A stretch of DNA of 64,000 bases from contig NZ_JXRQ01000017.1 of NCBI RefSeq assembly GCF_000829445.1, positions 62,001 to 126,000 of the forward strand, written 5' to 3'. A program made the translations under genes and the position numbers. Source of the DNA: Jeotgalibacillus alimentarius. Lineage in GTDB: Bacteria > Bacillota > Bacilli > Bacillales > Jeotgalibacillaceae. Positions 7,851 to 16,890 of the stretch are shown in pieces; within the stretch, counting starts at the first letter, position 1; each line of letters opens with the position of its first letter. The notes beneath the pieces are model-generated. The model was not told where the DNA came from, made no database searches, and saw nothing but the letters and a program-made list of their open reading frames with translations.

Positions 7851-8492
7851 TTGGAGAAAGTAAAAGTGATGATAGTGGATGATCATGAAATGGTCAGACT
7901 CGGTATAAAATCCTACCTGCTGACAGAGACGGATATTGAATTTCTTGGTGAGGCGACGAACGGAAAAGAAGCTGCCGTACTCGCTGGAAAGACGAATCCT
8001 GATGTCATTTTGATGGACCTGCTGATGGAGGGAGGAACAGGAATCGAAGCGACTGAAAAAATTCTCTCATTTCTTCCTGATACAAAAATCATTATTCTGA
8101 CCAGTTATTATGATGATGAGCAGGTCTTTCCTGCGCTTGAAGCAGGCGCACACAGTTATATCTTAAAAACGTCTTCAGCCCCGCAGATCCTAGATGCTAT
8201 ATATAAGGCAGCGAGGGGAGAGTCTGTGATTGAGCCGCAGGTTGCAAATAAATTAATGACACGCTTCAGAAGTAAGGAGAGGGTTCTTCATGAGGATTTG
8301 ACTGAGCGGGAAATGGACGTATTGAAATGTCTGGGCGACGGGTTGACGAATCAGGAAATTGCAGAGGAATTATACATAGGCATTAAAACGGTTAAGACGC
8401 ATGTCAGTAATGTGTTAAGTAAGCTTGAACTCAGTGACAGAACGCAGGCTGCGATTTATGCGAACCGGAAAGGGTTGCTGAGGAATAAATAA
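7851..8492 (+). CDS. liaR: Response regulator LiaR
   Basis: NarL/LuxR-type regulator of 213 residues. The receiver domain begins 'VMIVDDHEMVRLGI' with Asp56 in 'VILMDLLM' as the phosphorylation site; the C-terminal half has the LuxR helix-turn-helix 'LTEREMDVLKCLGDGLTNQEIAEEL' (in part). It starts with TTG at 7851, placed one base after liaS and preceded by GGGGGAGAG. Known targets in B. subtilis are liaIH and the lia operon itself; liaIH is not beside it here. Confidence 0.94.
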   Translation: MEKVKVMIVDDHEMVRLGIKSYLLTETDIEFLGEATNGKEAAVLAGKTNPDVILMDLLMEGGTGIEATEKILSFLPDTKIIILTSYYDDEQVFPALEAGAHSYILKTSSAPQILDAIYKAARGESVIEPQVANKLMTRFRSKERVLHEDLTEREMDVLKCLGDGLTNQEIAEELYIGIKTVKTHVSNVLSKLELSDRTQAAIYANRKGLLRNK

Positions 8493-8525
8493 AAAAATCG
8501 GTGGAAGCCCACCGATTTTTTTACT
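8492..8525. terminator. Bidirectional terminator between liaR and hmoB
   Basis: AAAAATCGGTGG, loop AAG, CCCACCGATTTTTTT: 12-bp stem with A-run and T-run on each side, ending in the stop codon region of hmoB. Confidence 0.88.
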
Positions 8526-9036
8526 GTTCTGTCTGTCCGACGTATTTTGTAACGAATGATGCTCTTGGGAACATGGTTTTCTGATGGTCGATGCCTTCAG
8601 GTGTGCCGCGCTTTTCGTGTGCTTTATTATAGGACTGTGAGTTTTGCCAGTCTTTAAAGGAAGCTTCATCTTCCCACTGAGTCAGAACAACATAAATGTC
8701 TGAATCCAATGGTCTCAGGACGCGGATTGCAATAAATCCAGGCTCTTCTTCAATCAGTCCGGCACGGTTTTTGAAGCGGTGCTCAAATACCGGTCTGCCT
8801 TCATCAGAAACAGGGATATTATTGAATACGAAAAAGCCGTTTTCAGTCAGCTGTCCCGACTCACTAAAAGCCTCGTATTTTCTCGGTTCGTTAAAGAGCG
8901 TTTCACCCTCAGTTTCATGGACTAAAAGAGCTGTATCGTCTCCTAATAGCTGAATCAGGGTTTCATCAGGATTTTCCTCCTGGAATTTATGTAAAAATTC
9001 CGGTGTTCCAAACGTCATATAAATCTTTTTCATCAT
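8521..9036 (-). CDS. hmoB: Heme-degrading monooxygenase HmoB
   Basis: ABM-superfamily protein of about 171 residues, like B. subtilis HmoB/YhgC. The C-terminal 95 residues form the antibiotic-biosynthesis-monooxygenase fold ('FIAIRVLRPLDSDIYVVLTQWEDEASFKDWQNSQSY' in part, and 'AHEKRG'); the N-terminal part is a divergent second copy. The family opens heme and releases iron. Three ATGs in a row (9039, 9036, 9033) follow AAGGAGG; 9036 has the best spacing (7 nt). It is divergent from hemE, pairing heme breakdown with synthesis. Confidence 0.88.
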   Translation of the reverse strand: MMKKIYMTFGTPEFLHKFQEENPDETLIQLLGDDTALLVHETEGETLFNEPRKYEAFSESGQLTENGFFVFNNIPVSDEGRPVFEHRFKNRAGLIEEEPGFIAIRVLRPLDSDIYVVLTQWEDEASFKDWQNSQSYNKAHEKRGTPEGIDHQKTMFPRASFVTKYVGQTEQ

Positions 9037-9156
9037 CATTCATCCTCCTTCATTTTTATCTTCCGTAAAAAAGGAAGCCACTGATTTATTTATACCCTTT
9101 TTTACTCACCTAAACCAAAGGAAATGCTTTTCTATCAATGTAAAAGAGGAGATTTT

Positions 9157-9192
9157 ATGACATTTGACAGTGTCTTGTGTACACTGAAATAG
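9157..9192 (+). CDS. Candidate 11-codon leader ORF upstream of hemE
   Basis: ATG at 9157 is preceded by AGAGGAG with 5-nt spacing and opens an 11-codon frame (MTFDSVLCTLK) ending in TAG. The frame contains a 6-bp inverted repeat CAGTGT-7 nt-ACACTG (9167-9185). It lies 100 bp before hemE. It could be a leader peptide, a chance ORF, or the palindrome could be an operator; nothing decides between these. Confidence 0.25.
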   Translation: MTFDSVLCTLK

Positions 9193-9292
9193 AAAAGGTC
9201 TATAGTTAAAAACGGATATAATGACCGAAAAAAGAAGCAGTCTTTTAGAGAAGTTGCATTCAGTATATTTTGAAAGGTGGATCCTACTCATT

Positions 9293-10324
9293 ATGAGTTC
9301 ATTTAACGATACATTTTTACGCGCAGCAAGAGGGCAGGAAGTGTCACACACACCTGTCTGGTATATGAGGCAGGCGGGCCGTTCGCAGCCTGAGTACCGC
9401 GCTATAAAAGAAAAATACTCGCTATTCGAAATAACACATCAGCCTGAGCTGTGTGCGTATGTAACCAGGCTCCCGGTTGAGAATTATGGTGTAGATGCGG
9501 CAGTTTTATACAAAGATATTATGACACCGCTTCCTGCAATTGGTGTAGATGTGGAAATTAAATCAGGTATCGGTCCTGTGATTGATAATCCGATCCGCTC
9601 AGCAGCTGACATTGAAAAGCTTGGCATGATCGAGCCGGAAGAGGATGTTCCTTATGTGCTTGAGACCATAAAATTACTGACAACTGAACAGTTGAATGTG
9701 CCGCTGATCGGTTTTGGCGGTGCCCCGTTTACACTCGCAAGTTACATGATCGAAGGCGGACCTTCAAAAAATTATCATAAAACAAAAGCATTTATGTACC
9801 AGGAACCAGCAGCATGGCATGCATTAATGGACAAGCTTGCAGAGATGACCATCCGTTATACAACGGCTCAGGTTCATGCAGGCGCAGGTACCATTCAGCT
9901 GTTTGATTCGTGGGTAGGTACATTAAATGTACAGGATTTCCGCGTATTTATTAAGCCGCATATGGATAAGATCTTTGCTGCACTGAAAGAATTAAATATT
10001 CCTCTGATTATGCATGGGGTAGGTGCTGCACATCTTGCTAAAGACTGGAATGACCTTCCGCTTGATGTAGTCGGTCTTGACTGGAGACTGTCGATTGAAG
10101 AAGCACGTGAAAAAGGTGTAAACAAAACCGTTCAGGGGAACCTCGATCCTTCACTGCTGTTATGCGATTGGGATATTATCGAGAAAAATGTAAAGCCGAT
10201 TCTTGATGCAGGAATGAAGCACCCGGGACATATTTTTAATCTTGGACACGGTGTATTTCCTGAAGTACAGCCAGAGACACTGAAAAAGCTGACAGCATTT
10301 GTACAGGAATATACTGCCCGTTAA
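9293..10324 (+). CDS. hemE: Uroporphyrinogen decarboxylase HemE
   Basis: Cytosolic enzyme that removes the four acetate carboxyls of uroporphyrinogen III to give coproporphyrinogen III. The 343-residue protein carries the family hallmark '[16 protein letters not shown]' near residue 18 and '[17 protein letters not shown]' in the centre, and 'QLFDSWVG'. Start ATG at 9293 gives the usual N-terminus '[11 protein letters not shown]'; GAAAGGTGG lies 12 nt upstream. It heads hemE-hemH-hemY. A TATAAT-like hexamer at about 9213-9218 may be its -10 element. Confidence 0.95.
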   Translation: MSSFNDTFLRAARGQEVSHTPVWYMRQAGRSQPEYRAIKEKYSLFEITHQPELCAYVTRLPVENYGVDAAVLYKDIMTPLPAIGVDVEIKSGIGPVIDNPIRSAADIEKLGMIEPEEDVPYVLETIKLLTTEQLNVPLIGFGGAPFTLASYMIEGGPSKNYHKTKAFMYQEPAAWHALMDKLAEMTIRYTTAQVHAGAGTIQLFDSWVGTLNVQDFRVFIKPHMDKIFAALKELNIPLIMHGVGAAHLAKDWNDLPLDVVGLDWRLSIEEAREKGVNKTVQGNLDPSLLLCDWDIIEKNVKPILDAGMKHPGHIFNLGHGVFPEVQPETLKKLTAFVQEYTAR

Positions 10325-10414
10325 CACATTAATAAAGCAGAAAAATGGAAGCTTAGTAAACAGTTTGCTACAACAATAGAGAAGCAAAAATCTAGCTAAT
10401 GAGGTGGAATTGAA

Positions 10415-11344
10415 ATGTCAAAGAAAAAAATGGGTCTACTTGTCATGGCATATGGAACACCATATTCAGAAGATGATCTGGAACGTTACTATACACATAT
10501 CCGTCGCGGCAGAAAACCTTCGGAAGAATTGCTTGAAGACTTGAGAGACCGTTATCGTGCAATCGGCGGGATTTCTCCGCTTGCACGAATCACAGAAGAG
10601 CAGGCAAATGCACTGACTGCAAGGCTGAATGAAGTGCAGGACGAGATTGAATTTGTCATGTATCTTGGTTTAAAACATATTGAACCGTTCGTTGAAGATG
10701 CAGTAGATGAAATGAAAAAAGACGGCATTGAAGAGGCAGTGTCGATTGTACTTGCGCCTCACTTCTCATCTTACAGTGTGAAATCATATAACAAACGTGC
10801 AAAAGACCGTGCAGATGAAATCGGCGGACCTTCAATCGTATCAATTGAAAGCTGGTATGATGAGCCGAAATTCATTCAGTACTGGTCTGAGAAAGTGCAG
10901 GCTACATTTAGCAGCATGACAGATGAGCAACGTAAAAAAGCGGTTCTGATCGTATCTGCTCACAGTCTGCCTGAAAAAATTCTTGCAGGTGGCGACCCTT
11001 ATCCGGACCAGTTGAAAGAAACAGCTGATATGATCGCAGAGCAGGCAGGCGTTAAAAATTACGAAATCGGCTGGCAGAGTGAAGGGAATACGCCTGATCC
11101 ATGGATCGGCCCTGATGTTCAGGATCTGACAAAAGATCTGCATGAACAGCACGGCTATACGGCATTTGTCTACACACCGGTTGGATTCGTATCTGATCAT
11201 TTAGAAGTCCTTTATGACAATGATTATGAGTGCAAAGTTGTAACAGACGAAATCGGAGCAGATTACTTCCGTCCGGAAATGCCAAACACACAGCCATTAT
11301 TCATCGATGCAATGACAGATAAAGTTTTGAAGACATTAGGATAA
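10415..11344 (+). CDS. hemH: Coproporphyrin III ferrochelatase (HemH/CpfC)
   Basis: Inserts ferrous iron into coproporphyrin III in the Gram-positive coproporphyrin-dependent heme route. The 309-residue protein begins '[30 protein letters not shown]' (in part) and contains '[16 protein letters not shown]' with the catalytic His and '[18 protein letters not shown]' with the conserved Glu. ATG at 10415 follows GAGGTGG. It lies 90 bp after hemE with no terminator between them. A structured repeat (11396-11542) separates it from hemY. Confidence 0.95.
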   Translation: MSKKKMGLLVMAYGTPYSEDDLERYYTHIRRGRKPSEELLEDLRDRYRAIGGISPLARITEEQANALTARLNEVQDEIEFVMYLGLKHIEPFVEDAVDEMKKDGIEEAVSIVLAPHFSSYSVKSYNKRAKDRADEIGGPSIVSIESWYDEPKFIQYWSEKVQATFSSMTDEQRKKAVLIVSAHSLPEKILAGGDPYPDQLKETADMIAEQAGVKNYEIGWQSEGNTPDPWIGPDVQDLTKDLHEQHGYTAFVYTPVGFVSDHLEVLYDNDYECKVVTDEIGADYFRPEMPNTQPLFIDAMTDKVLKTLG

Positions 11345-11395
11345 TTAGTTTTTCTATCAATATAGCTTAAGAAAGTTAGCCTATGTTCTAGCACA

Positions 11396-11542
11396 GCTGA
11401 TGATTGGAGCTGCAGGTGGCGACTCCAGCAGGATAAGCCGGACAGGCAAGACCATGCAGTGCGAAGCACGAGGAGGCTTGATTGAACCGGAGCCAAAACC
11501 GGCTCATGCGGAAAGCGTCCCCCTGCAGCGTAAATCATCAGC
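11396..11542 (+). repeat. Dispersed structured repeat (family A, copy 1)
   Basis: A 147-bp element between hemH and hemY. Its ends are imperfect inverted repeats: left arm GCTGATGATTGGAGCTGCAG and a right arm whose complement reads GCTGATGATTTACGCTGCAG. Internal blocks 'GACTCCAGCAGGA', 'GATTGAACCGGAGCCAAAA' and 'CGGCTCATGCGGAAAGC' recur almost unchanged in the copy at 58682-58833. It has no credible coding frame. Its function is unknown; a small RNA, a MITE-like relic or an mRNA-processing element are possible. Confidence 0.75.
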
Positions 11543-11597
11543 CAACTTACCGCATGATCTAACAGACAACAAGTGAAAATCCAGTTTACAGAAAGTG

Positions 11598-13013
11598 ATG
11601 ATTACTGTGACACAGTCAAAGCGCAAAATCGTGATCGTAGGCGGCGGGATAACAGGCCTGGCCGCTGCATATCGGGCACAGGAAAAAATAAATACTGAGC
11701 AGCTGGACGCAGAAATTACAATCGTAGAAGCGAATCACAGGCTTGGCGGGAAAATTCAAACTGTCGTACAGGACGGCTTTGTCATCGAACGGGGCCCTGA
11801 CTCTTTTCTTGAACGCAAAAAAAGTATGGGCCGTCTGATCACAGACGTTGGAATGGAGGAGAAGCTTGTACCCAACGCTACAGGTCAGGCATTTATCCTT
11901 GTAAATGATAAACTGCATCCAATGCCTGGCGGCGCAATCATGGGGATCCCGACACAAATCAGACCGTTTATGCTAACAGATCTGATCTCACTCACTGGCA
12001 AGCTGAGAGCGGCAGGAGATTTCGTGCTGCCAAAATCTAACCGTCAGGATGATCAATCGCTGGGTACTTTCTTCAGAAGAAGACTTGGAAACGAAGTCGT
12101 TGAAAATCTGATTGAACCACTGTTATCAGGAATTTATGCAGGTGATATCGATCAGATCAGCCTTCAATCTACGTTTCCACAGTACGGTAAGCTTGAACAG
12201 GAACACCGCAGTCTGATTGCAGGAATGAAAAAAACATCTCCGGCAGCTAACAGAAAGCCTGGTGAAAAAAAGAAAAGTATGTTCTTAACGCTATCTACGG
12301 GACTGGAGTCACTCGTTGAAACACTGGAAACCAGGCTGTCTGATTGTGACATTTTAAAAGGTACCCGAGTAGAATCAATCAGCTGTGGTGACCGCTACCA
12401 GCTGTCATTAAACAGCGGAGCCGTCATCGAAGCAGACAGTGTGATTTTTACTGTGCCTCATTTTACAGCAGGATCTGTCTTTTCAGATTCCGGTCTGCTT
12501 GAACAGATTGAACATATTCCCGCAACTTCAGTTGCAACGGTTGCAATGGCATTTGATCAAGAAGAGGTAGAGAATATTCTTGATGGAACAGGCTTTGTGG
12601 TATCAAGAAACAGTGATTATACGATTACTGCGTGTACATGGACTGATAGAAAATGGCCTCATACAACGCCTGAAGGAAAAGTACTGCTCAGATGTTACGT
12701 GGGTAGAGCGGGCGATGAAACTGTCGTTGATCTTTCAGATGACCAGATCGAGAAAATTGTGCTCGATGATCTGAATAAAATCATTAAAGTGAAAAGTAAG
12801 CCTGACTTTACAATCGTCACACGCTGGAAGAAAGCAATGCCGCAGTATACAGTCGGCCACAGAGAAAGATTGGCTGCTGTCAGAACGGAGCTTGAAAAAA
12901 ACTATCCGGGTGTTTATCTGGCCGGTGCTTCTTACGATGGGATCGGCCTGCCTGACTGTATTGATCAGGGAGAAGCCGCTGCATATAAAGCACTGAACTA
13001 TATTACCCAATAA
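11598..13013 (+). CDS. hemY: Coproporphyrinogen III oxidase (HemY/CgoX)
   Basis: FAD enzyme of about 470 residues that oxidises coproporphyrinogen III to coproporphyrin III. The N-terminus has the dinucleotide-binding 'IVIVGGGITGLAAAYRA' motif, then 'ERGPDSFLERKKS', 'LIEPLLSGIYAGD' and the C-terminal 'YLAGASYDGIGLPDCIDQG', all typical of the family. Start is uncertain: GTG 11595, ATG 11598 or GTG 11607 are in frame, and the last has AAAGTGAT at better spacing. It is separated from hemH by 250 bp that includes a dispersed repeat, unlike the tight operon of B. subtilis. Confidence 0.94.
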   Translation: MITVTQSKRKIVIVGGGITGLAAAYRAQEKINTEQLDAEITIVEANHRLGGKIQTVVQDGFVIERGPDSFLERKKSMGRLITDVGMEEKLVPNATGQAFILVNDKLHPMPGGAIMGIPTQIRPFMLTDLISLTGKLRAAGDFVLPKSNRQDDQSLGTFFRRRLGNEVVENLIEPLLSGIYAGDIDQISLQSTFPQYGKLEQEHRSLIAGMKKTSPAANRKPGEKKKSMFLTLSTGLESLVETLETRLSDCDILKGTRVESISCGDRYQLSLNSGAVIEADSVIFTVPHFTAGSVFSDSGLLEQIEHIPATSVATVAMAFDQEEVENILDGTGFVVSRNSDYTITACTWTDRKWPHTTPEGKVLLRCYVGRAGDETVVDLSDDQIEKIVLDDLNKIIKVKSKPDFTIVTRWKKAMPQYTVGHRERLAAVRTELEKNYPGVYLAGASYDGIGLPDCIDQGEAAAYKALNYITQ

Positions 13014-13039
13014 AAAAAGCGCCCATAGGCGCTTTTTTT
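13012..13039. terminator. Bidirectional terminator between hemY and yhfH
   Basis: AAAAAAAGCGCC, loop CATA, GGCGCTTTTTTT: a 12-bp stem flanked by A and T runs, shared by the two convergent genes. Confidence 0.9.
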
Positions 13040-13166
13040 ATTGAGTTCCTGCACACTTGCTGCATACAGTTGTGTAAGCTTCAGCCTGTTCTTCCATTTG
13101 TTCTCCGCAGGATGCACATTTCTTAGGTGGCAGGTTTCTGAAAAATTCCATTACGTTTTCTAGCAT
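13038..13166 (-). CDS. yhfH: Small zinc-ribbon protein YhfH
   Basis: A 42-residue protein, MLENVMEFFRNLPPKK followed by two CxxC pairs (Cys17/Cys20 and Cys35/Cys38), so probably one zinc site. Length, the 'RNLPPKKC' block and position beside yhfI identify the YhfH family, whose role is not known. ATG at 13166 has GAGAGG at 9 nt; an in-frame ATG at 13172 is too close to it. It ends in the hemY terminator and is divergent from yhfI. Confidence 0.85.
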   Translation of the reverse strand: MLENVMEFFRNLPPKKCASCGEQMEEQAEAYTTVCSKCAGTQ

Positions 13167-13341
13167 GTTCATCAGCCTCTCTTTTATGTTTTGTTATAGT
13201 ACTAATTAGTTGTTAAATGTATTGTATTATAACAGAGCGTGTAAAGTCAAGGAATATTCTGAAAAAAAGAAGATAAGTGTAAAGATTGATTTTTTCAAGT
13301 ATAGTAAAAGGTATAGAATGCTTAATTCAGGAGGCTTTGTC

Positions 13342-14106
13342 ATGCAAATCACAGTAGTCGGGTTTTGGGGCGGTTATCCGAATAAAGGAGAAGCCAGCAC
13401 AGGTTACCTGATCGAAGAGGACAATTTTAAGCTGTTACTTGATTGCGGCAGTGGTGTACTAGCACAGCTTCAAAAATATATTGCGCCAGAAGAACTTGAC
13501 GCCATGCTCATTACTCATTATCATGCTGACCATACTGCAGATATCGGTGTACTGCATCATGCACTGCTGATTCAGCATTTCCTGCAGAACAAAGATTTTC
13601 AAGTGACAGCCTATGGTCATCGTGAAGACCAGCAGGGGTTTGATACACTTCATTATAAAGACCTTGTGAAAAGTGAAGCTTATCACCCGGATCAGACTTT
13701 ACAGGCAGGTCCGTTTTCAATCACGTTCTTAAAAACGGTGCACCCGGTGCCATGTTATGCTGTACGTATTGAAAGTAAATCAGGTTCAATGGTCTTTACT
13801 GCAGATTCGGCTTACCAGGATGAATTTATCCCGTTTGCTAAAAACGCTGATCTGCTCATTGCAGAATCCAACTTCTATAAGGGAATGGACGCATCATCTG
13901 CAGGTCATATGACAAGTACCGAAGCAGCAGAGATTGCTGAGAGAGCAGGTGTACGTACACTTGTTTTAAGTCATTTGCCGCATTTCGGCAAACTGGAACA
14001 GCTTCTTGAGGAAGCAAAAGAAGTATATCAGGGTGAAACATTACTTGCATCATCCGGACTGACTATTACATATCAGGGAGGAAAATCAGATGTTATTTAT
14101 CGATAA
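13342..14106 (+). CDS. yhfI: Metallo-beta-lactamase fold hydrolase YhfI
   Basis: Cytosolic MBL-fold hydrolase of 254 residues. The metal motif 'THYHADH' is at residues 58-64 (His59, His61, Asp63, His64), with 'HPVPCYAVRI', 'FTADS' and 'LSHLPHF' supplying later ligands; it looks like the RNase Z/phosphodiesterase branch. The substrate is unknown. ATG at 13342 follows CAGGAGG. Its 3' end overlaps lplJ by 17 bp, so the pair is cotranscribed as in B. subtilis. Confidence 0.9.
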   Translation: MQITVVGFWGGYPNKGEASTGYLIEEDNFKLLLDCGSGVLAQLQKYIAPEELDAMLITHYHADHTADIGVLHHALLIQHFLQNKDFQVTAYGHREDQQGFDTLHYKDLVKSEAYHPDQTLQAGPFSITFLKTVHPVPCYAVRIESKSGSMVFTADSAYQDEFIPFAKNADLLIAESNFYKGMDASSAGHMTSTEAAEIAERAGVRTLVLSHLPHFGKLEQLLEEAKEVYQGETLLASSGLTITYQGGKSDVIYR

Positions 14107-15082
14107 TAAAGGAATTACAGATCCAAAAATCAATCTTGCAATTGAAGAGTATGCACTAAAAAATCTTAATGTAGAAGAGGAGTCTTATCTTCTTTTTTAT
14201 ATCAATAACCCATCTATCATTATTGGTAAAAACCAGAATACGATAGAAGAAATCAATACTGATTATGTTGAAAAGAATAATATTCAGGTCGTACGCCGTC
14301 TCTCAGGTGGTGGCGCTGTCTATCATGATCTTGGAAACCTAAACTTCAGCTTTATTACAAAGGACGATGGGGAGAGCTTTCATAACTTCCAGAAGTTCAC
14401 TGAGCCGGTTGTAGATGCTTTAAAACAAATTGGTGTTCCGGCAGAGTTGAAAGGCAGAAATGACCTTTTAGTCGGGGAAAGAAAAATTTCCGGAAACGCA
14501 CAGTTTTCCACAAAAGGAAGAATGTTCAGCCACGGCACGTTGATGTTTGATTCTGAAATTGATAATGTGGTTTCTTCATTAAAAGTAAGAAAAGATAAGA
14601 TTGAATCCAAAGGAATTAAGTCAATCAGAAGCCGCGTGGCAAATATTTCTGAGTTCCTTGAAGAGAAAGTAACGATTGAAGAATTCAAGCAGCTGATTCT
14701 GCGACACATTTTCGGAAGTGAAGAAGAAATTAAAGAGTATGTGCTGACTGAAGAAGATTGGAAGAAGATCCATGAGCTGTCTGAAGAACGTTACCAGCAA
14801 TGGGAGTGGAATTTCGGTAAATCACCGAAATTTAACTTGCAGCATTCACACCGTTTTCCGGCAGGCAGCATAGATGTGCGTCTTGATGTTGAAAAAGGAA
14901 GCATTGAAAACTGCAAGATCTATGGTGACTTTTTCGGTGTAGGTGATGTCAGTGACGTTGAACAGAAGCTGATCGGTACACGCTATGAGCGTGCAGAGAT
15001 TGAAAAAGCGATTGAAGATGTTGATCTGAAACACTACTTCGGTAATGTAGACCGTGAAGAGTTTATTGATTTGTTGTATTAA
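14090..15082 (+). CDS. lplJ: Lipoate-protein ligase LplJ
   Basis: Activates free lipoate with ATP and attaches it to lipoyl domains of 2-oxoacid dehydrogenases or GcvH. The 330-residue protein has 'RRLSGGGAVYHDLGNLNFSF' around residues 69-88, 'GRNDLLVGERKISGNAQ' and 'HGTLMFD', as in LplA-type ligases, and the C-terminal accessory domain. It starts within yhfI and is closed by a strong hairpin at 15091-15117. Confidence 0.94.
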   Translation: MLFIDNKGITDPKINLAIEEYALKNLNVEEESYLLFYINNPSIIIGKNQNTIEEINTDYVEKNNIQVVRRLSGGGAVYHDLGNLNFSFITKDDGESFHNFQKFTEPVVDALKQIGVPAELKGRNDLLVGERKISGNAQFSTKGRMFSHGTLMFDSEIDNVVSSLKVRKDKIESKGIKSIRSRVANISEFLEEKVTIEEFKQLILRHIFGSEEEIKEYVLTEEDWKKIHELSEERYQQWEWNFGKSPKFNLQHSHRFPAGSIDVRLDVEKGSIENCKIYGDFFGVGDVSDVEQKLIGTRYERAEIEKAIEDVDLKHYFGNVDREEFIDLLY

Positions 15083-15090
15083 GGGTTCCT

Positions 15091-15117
15091 AAGACTGAGA
15101 CGATTTGTCTCAGTCTT
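15091..15117 (+). terminator. Terminator of yhfI-lplJ
   Basis: AAGACTGAGAC, loop GATTT, GTCTCAGTCTT: 11-bp perfect stem followed by the AT-rich ATATTTATATT. Confidence 0.75.
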
Positions 15118-15136
15118 ATATTTATATTCAAGCAAA

Positions 15137-15150
15137 TGAAAGCGTTATCT
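15137..15150 (+). promoter_or_regulatory. Candidate CcpA cre site at lcfB promoter
   Basis: TGAAAGCGTTATCT matches the relaxed cre consensus TGWAARCGYTWNCW at every position and abuts the -35 hexamer of the lcfB promoter, a position suited to catabolite repression of fatty-acid use. Confidence 0.6.
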
Positions 15151-15178
15151 TGATAACGATCCAACTCTCCGTTATAAT
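15150..15178 (+). promoter_or_regulatory. SigA-type promoter of lcfB
   Basis: TTGATA (15150-15155) and TATAAT (15173-15178) with a 17-bp spacer, about 95 bp before the start codon. It is flanked by a cre upstream and a FadR-type palindrome downstream. Confidence 0.75.
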
Positions 15179-15211
15179 TAGTGTGAATATTCGCTTCTTT
15201 ATGAACATTAA

Positions 15212-15229
15212 TGAATGACTGTTCATTCA
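15212..15229 (+). promoter_or_regulatory. FadR (fatty-acid repressor) operator of lcfB
   Basis: TGAATGACTGTTCATTCA is a perfect 7-bp inverted repeat with a 4-bp centre, matching the Bacillus FadR operator (TGAATGAMTANTCATTCA) except one centre base. It lies in the untranslated leader about 27 nt after the predicted transcription start. lcfB is a FadR target in B. subtilis. Confidence 0.78.
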
Positions 15230-15273
15230 CAAAGAAGGCGGACATATAACCAAATACAAAGGGGATGGATTGG

Positions 15274-16827
15274 TTGAATTTATCAGATCGTTTGCAGGAA
15301 ACTGCCGGACAGTACGCCGGTAAGACTGCCTATCATTTTATGGGTCAGTCAGCTACATATGCTGAACTGAATGGTGCCGTGAACAAAATGGCTAACTACT
15401 TTGACAGTATCGGGATTAAAAAAGGAGATCATGTTGGACTGCTGCTTGGCAACTCTCCGCATTTTGTGATTGCCATGTACGCTGCACTCAGAACGGGTGC
15501 AACAGTGATCCCGATCAATCCGATCTATACGCCGGATGAGATTGCCTACATTATTCGTGATGGCGATGTCAAGGCAATCGTAGCGCTTGATCTGTTACTA
15601 CCTCTTATTGAAAAAGCGCATGCAGCATTACCTTCAGTTAACCATTATGTGGTATGTGAAACTGAAGAGGGCACTGCTGAAAAGCTCGCAGCACTTCCGG
15701 AAGAAGTAAAGGGGAAGGTGACAGCTTTTACTCAGGCCATTAGTGAGCAGCAGCCTGTGTATCAGGGGCCGGAACTTCATGAAGATGATACAGCTATTAT
15801 CCTTTATACATCAGGAACGACAGGCAAGCCAAAGGGTGCGATGCTTAGCCACAAAAATGTATATTCAAATGCAAAGGATACAGCGGAGTATCTGAATATT
15901 ACTGGTGAAGACCGTGTTGTTACAACACTGCCGATGTTCCATGTATTTGCATTAACCGTTGTACTTAATGCACCGCTGATTAACGGTGGGACGATGCTGA
16001 TCGTACCTAGATTCAGTCCGAAAGATGTTTTTGACGTTGTTGAGAAATACAAAGCAACTGTATTTGCAGGGGTTCCGACAATGTATAATTTCCTGCTTCA
16101 ATACCCTGAAGCAGACAGCTCAAGCTTTGAAAGTGTACGCCTCTGTATCTCAGGAGGGGCTTCTATGCCGGTTGCACTGCTTGAAAACTTTGAAAACAAA
16201 TTCAATGTGAAAGTTTCGGAAGGATATGGTCTTTCAGAAGCATCACCTGTGACGTGCTTCAATCCATTAGACCGAGACCGGAAAGCCGGATCAATCGGAA
16301 CGTCAATTACGAATGTAGAAAACAAAATCGTGAACGAGCTTGGCGATGAGCTTCCTGCTGGTGAAGTTGGGGAACTGATCGTGAGAGGTCCTAATGTGAT
16401 GAAGGGTTATTATAAAATGCCTGAAGAAACGTCAGCAGCCATTCGTGATGGCTGGCTGTATACAGGTGACCTTGCTAAGCAGGACGAAGAAGGATACTTC
16501 TATATTGTAGACCGTAAGAAAGATATGGTCATCGTGGGGGGATATAATGTGTATCCACGTGAGGTGGAAGAAGTACTTTATACACATGAGTCTGTTGTTG
16601 AAGCAGCAGTAGTAGGCGTGCCGGATCCGAACTTCGGTGAAGCAGTTCATGCTTATGTCGTGCTGAAGGATGAATCTGTTTCAAAAGAAGATCTTCAGGC
16701 ATTCTGTTCTGAGAAACTCGCAAAATATAAAGTGCCGACAGTTATCGAATTCATCGAAGAACTGCCAAAGAACACAACAGGTAAGATTCTGAGACGTGCA
16801 CTGCGCGATCAGGTAAAACAGTCATAG
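15274..16827 (+). CDS. lcfB: Long-chain fatty acid-CoA ligase LcfB
   Basis: AMP-forming acyl-CoA synthetase, 517 residues. It contains the P-loop '[13 protein letters not shown]' near residue 175, '[15 protein letters not shown]', '[25 protein letters not shown]' (in part) and the catalytic Lys in '[11 protein letters not shown]'. The TTG at 15274 is preferred over the ATG at 15265: AAAGGGG is 9 nt before the TTG but touches the ATG, and '[10 protein letters not shown]' then aligns with the B. subtilis N-terminus. It starts fatty-acid degradation. Its promoter carries cre and FadR sites. Confidence 0.92.
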   Translation: MNLSDRLQETAGQYAGKTAYHFMGQSATYAELNGAVNKMANYFDSIGIKKGDHVGLLLGNSPHFVIAMYAALRTGATVIPINPIYTPDEIAYIIRDGDVKAIVALDLLLPLIEKAHAALPSVNHYVVCETEEGTAEKLAALPEEVKGKVTAFTQAISEQQPVYQGPELHEDDTAIILYTSGTTGKPKGAMLSHKNVYSNAKDTAEYLNITGEDRVVTTLPMFHVFALTVVLNAPLINGGTMLIVPRFSPKDVFDVVEKYKATVFAGVPTMYNFLLQYPEADSSSFESVRLCISGGASMPVALLENFENKFNVKVSEGYGLSEASPVTCFNPLDRDRKAGSIGTSITNVENKIVNELGDELPAGEVGELIVRGPNVMKGYYKMPEETSAAIRDGWLYTGDLAKQDEEGYFYIVDRKKDMVIVGGYNVYPREVEEVLYTHESVVEAAVVGVPDPNFGEAVHAYVVLKDESVSKEDLQAFCSEKLAKYKVPTVIEFIEELPKNTTGKILRRALRDQVKQS

Positions 16828-16843
16828 TTTATATGAGTGAGAG

Positions 16844-16868
16844 GAGACAGGAGAGCCTGTCTCTTTTT
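16844..16868 (+). terminator. Terminator of lcfB
   Basis: GAGACAGG, loop AGAG, CCTGTCTC followed by TTTTTT, 17 bp after the lcfB stop. Confidence 0.85.
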
Positions 16869-16890
16869 TAATGGGAGGAAAACCTGCGCG

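Noticed and set aside
11263-11538. 91-codon minus-strand frame across the hemH-hemY gap
   Set aside because: It is formed by the structured repeat at 11396-11542 and the end of hemH; no ribosome site, and the same repeat elsewhere breaks the frame.
13190-13215. Short palindrome ACTAATTAGT in the yhfH-yhfI gap as an operator
   Set aside because: Only 10 bp in a very AT-rich stretch and not linked to any known regulator; could be chance.
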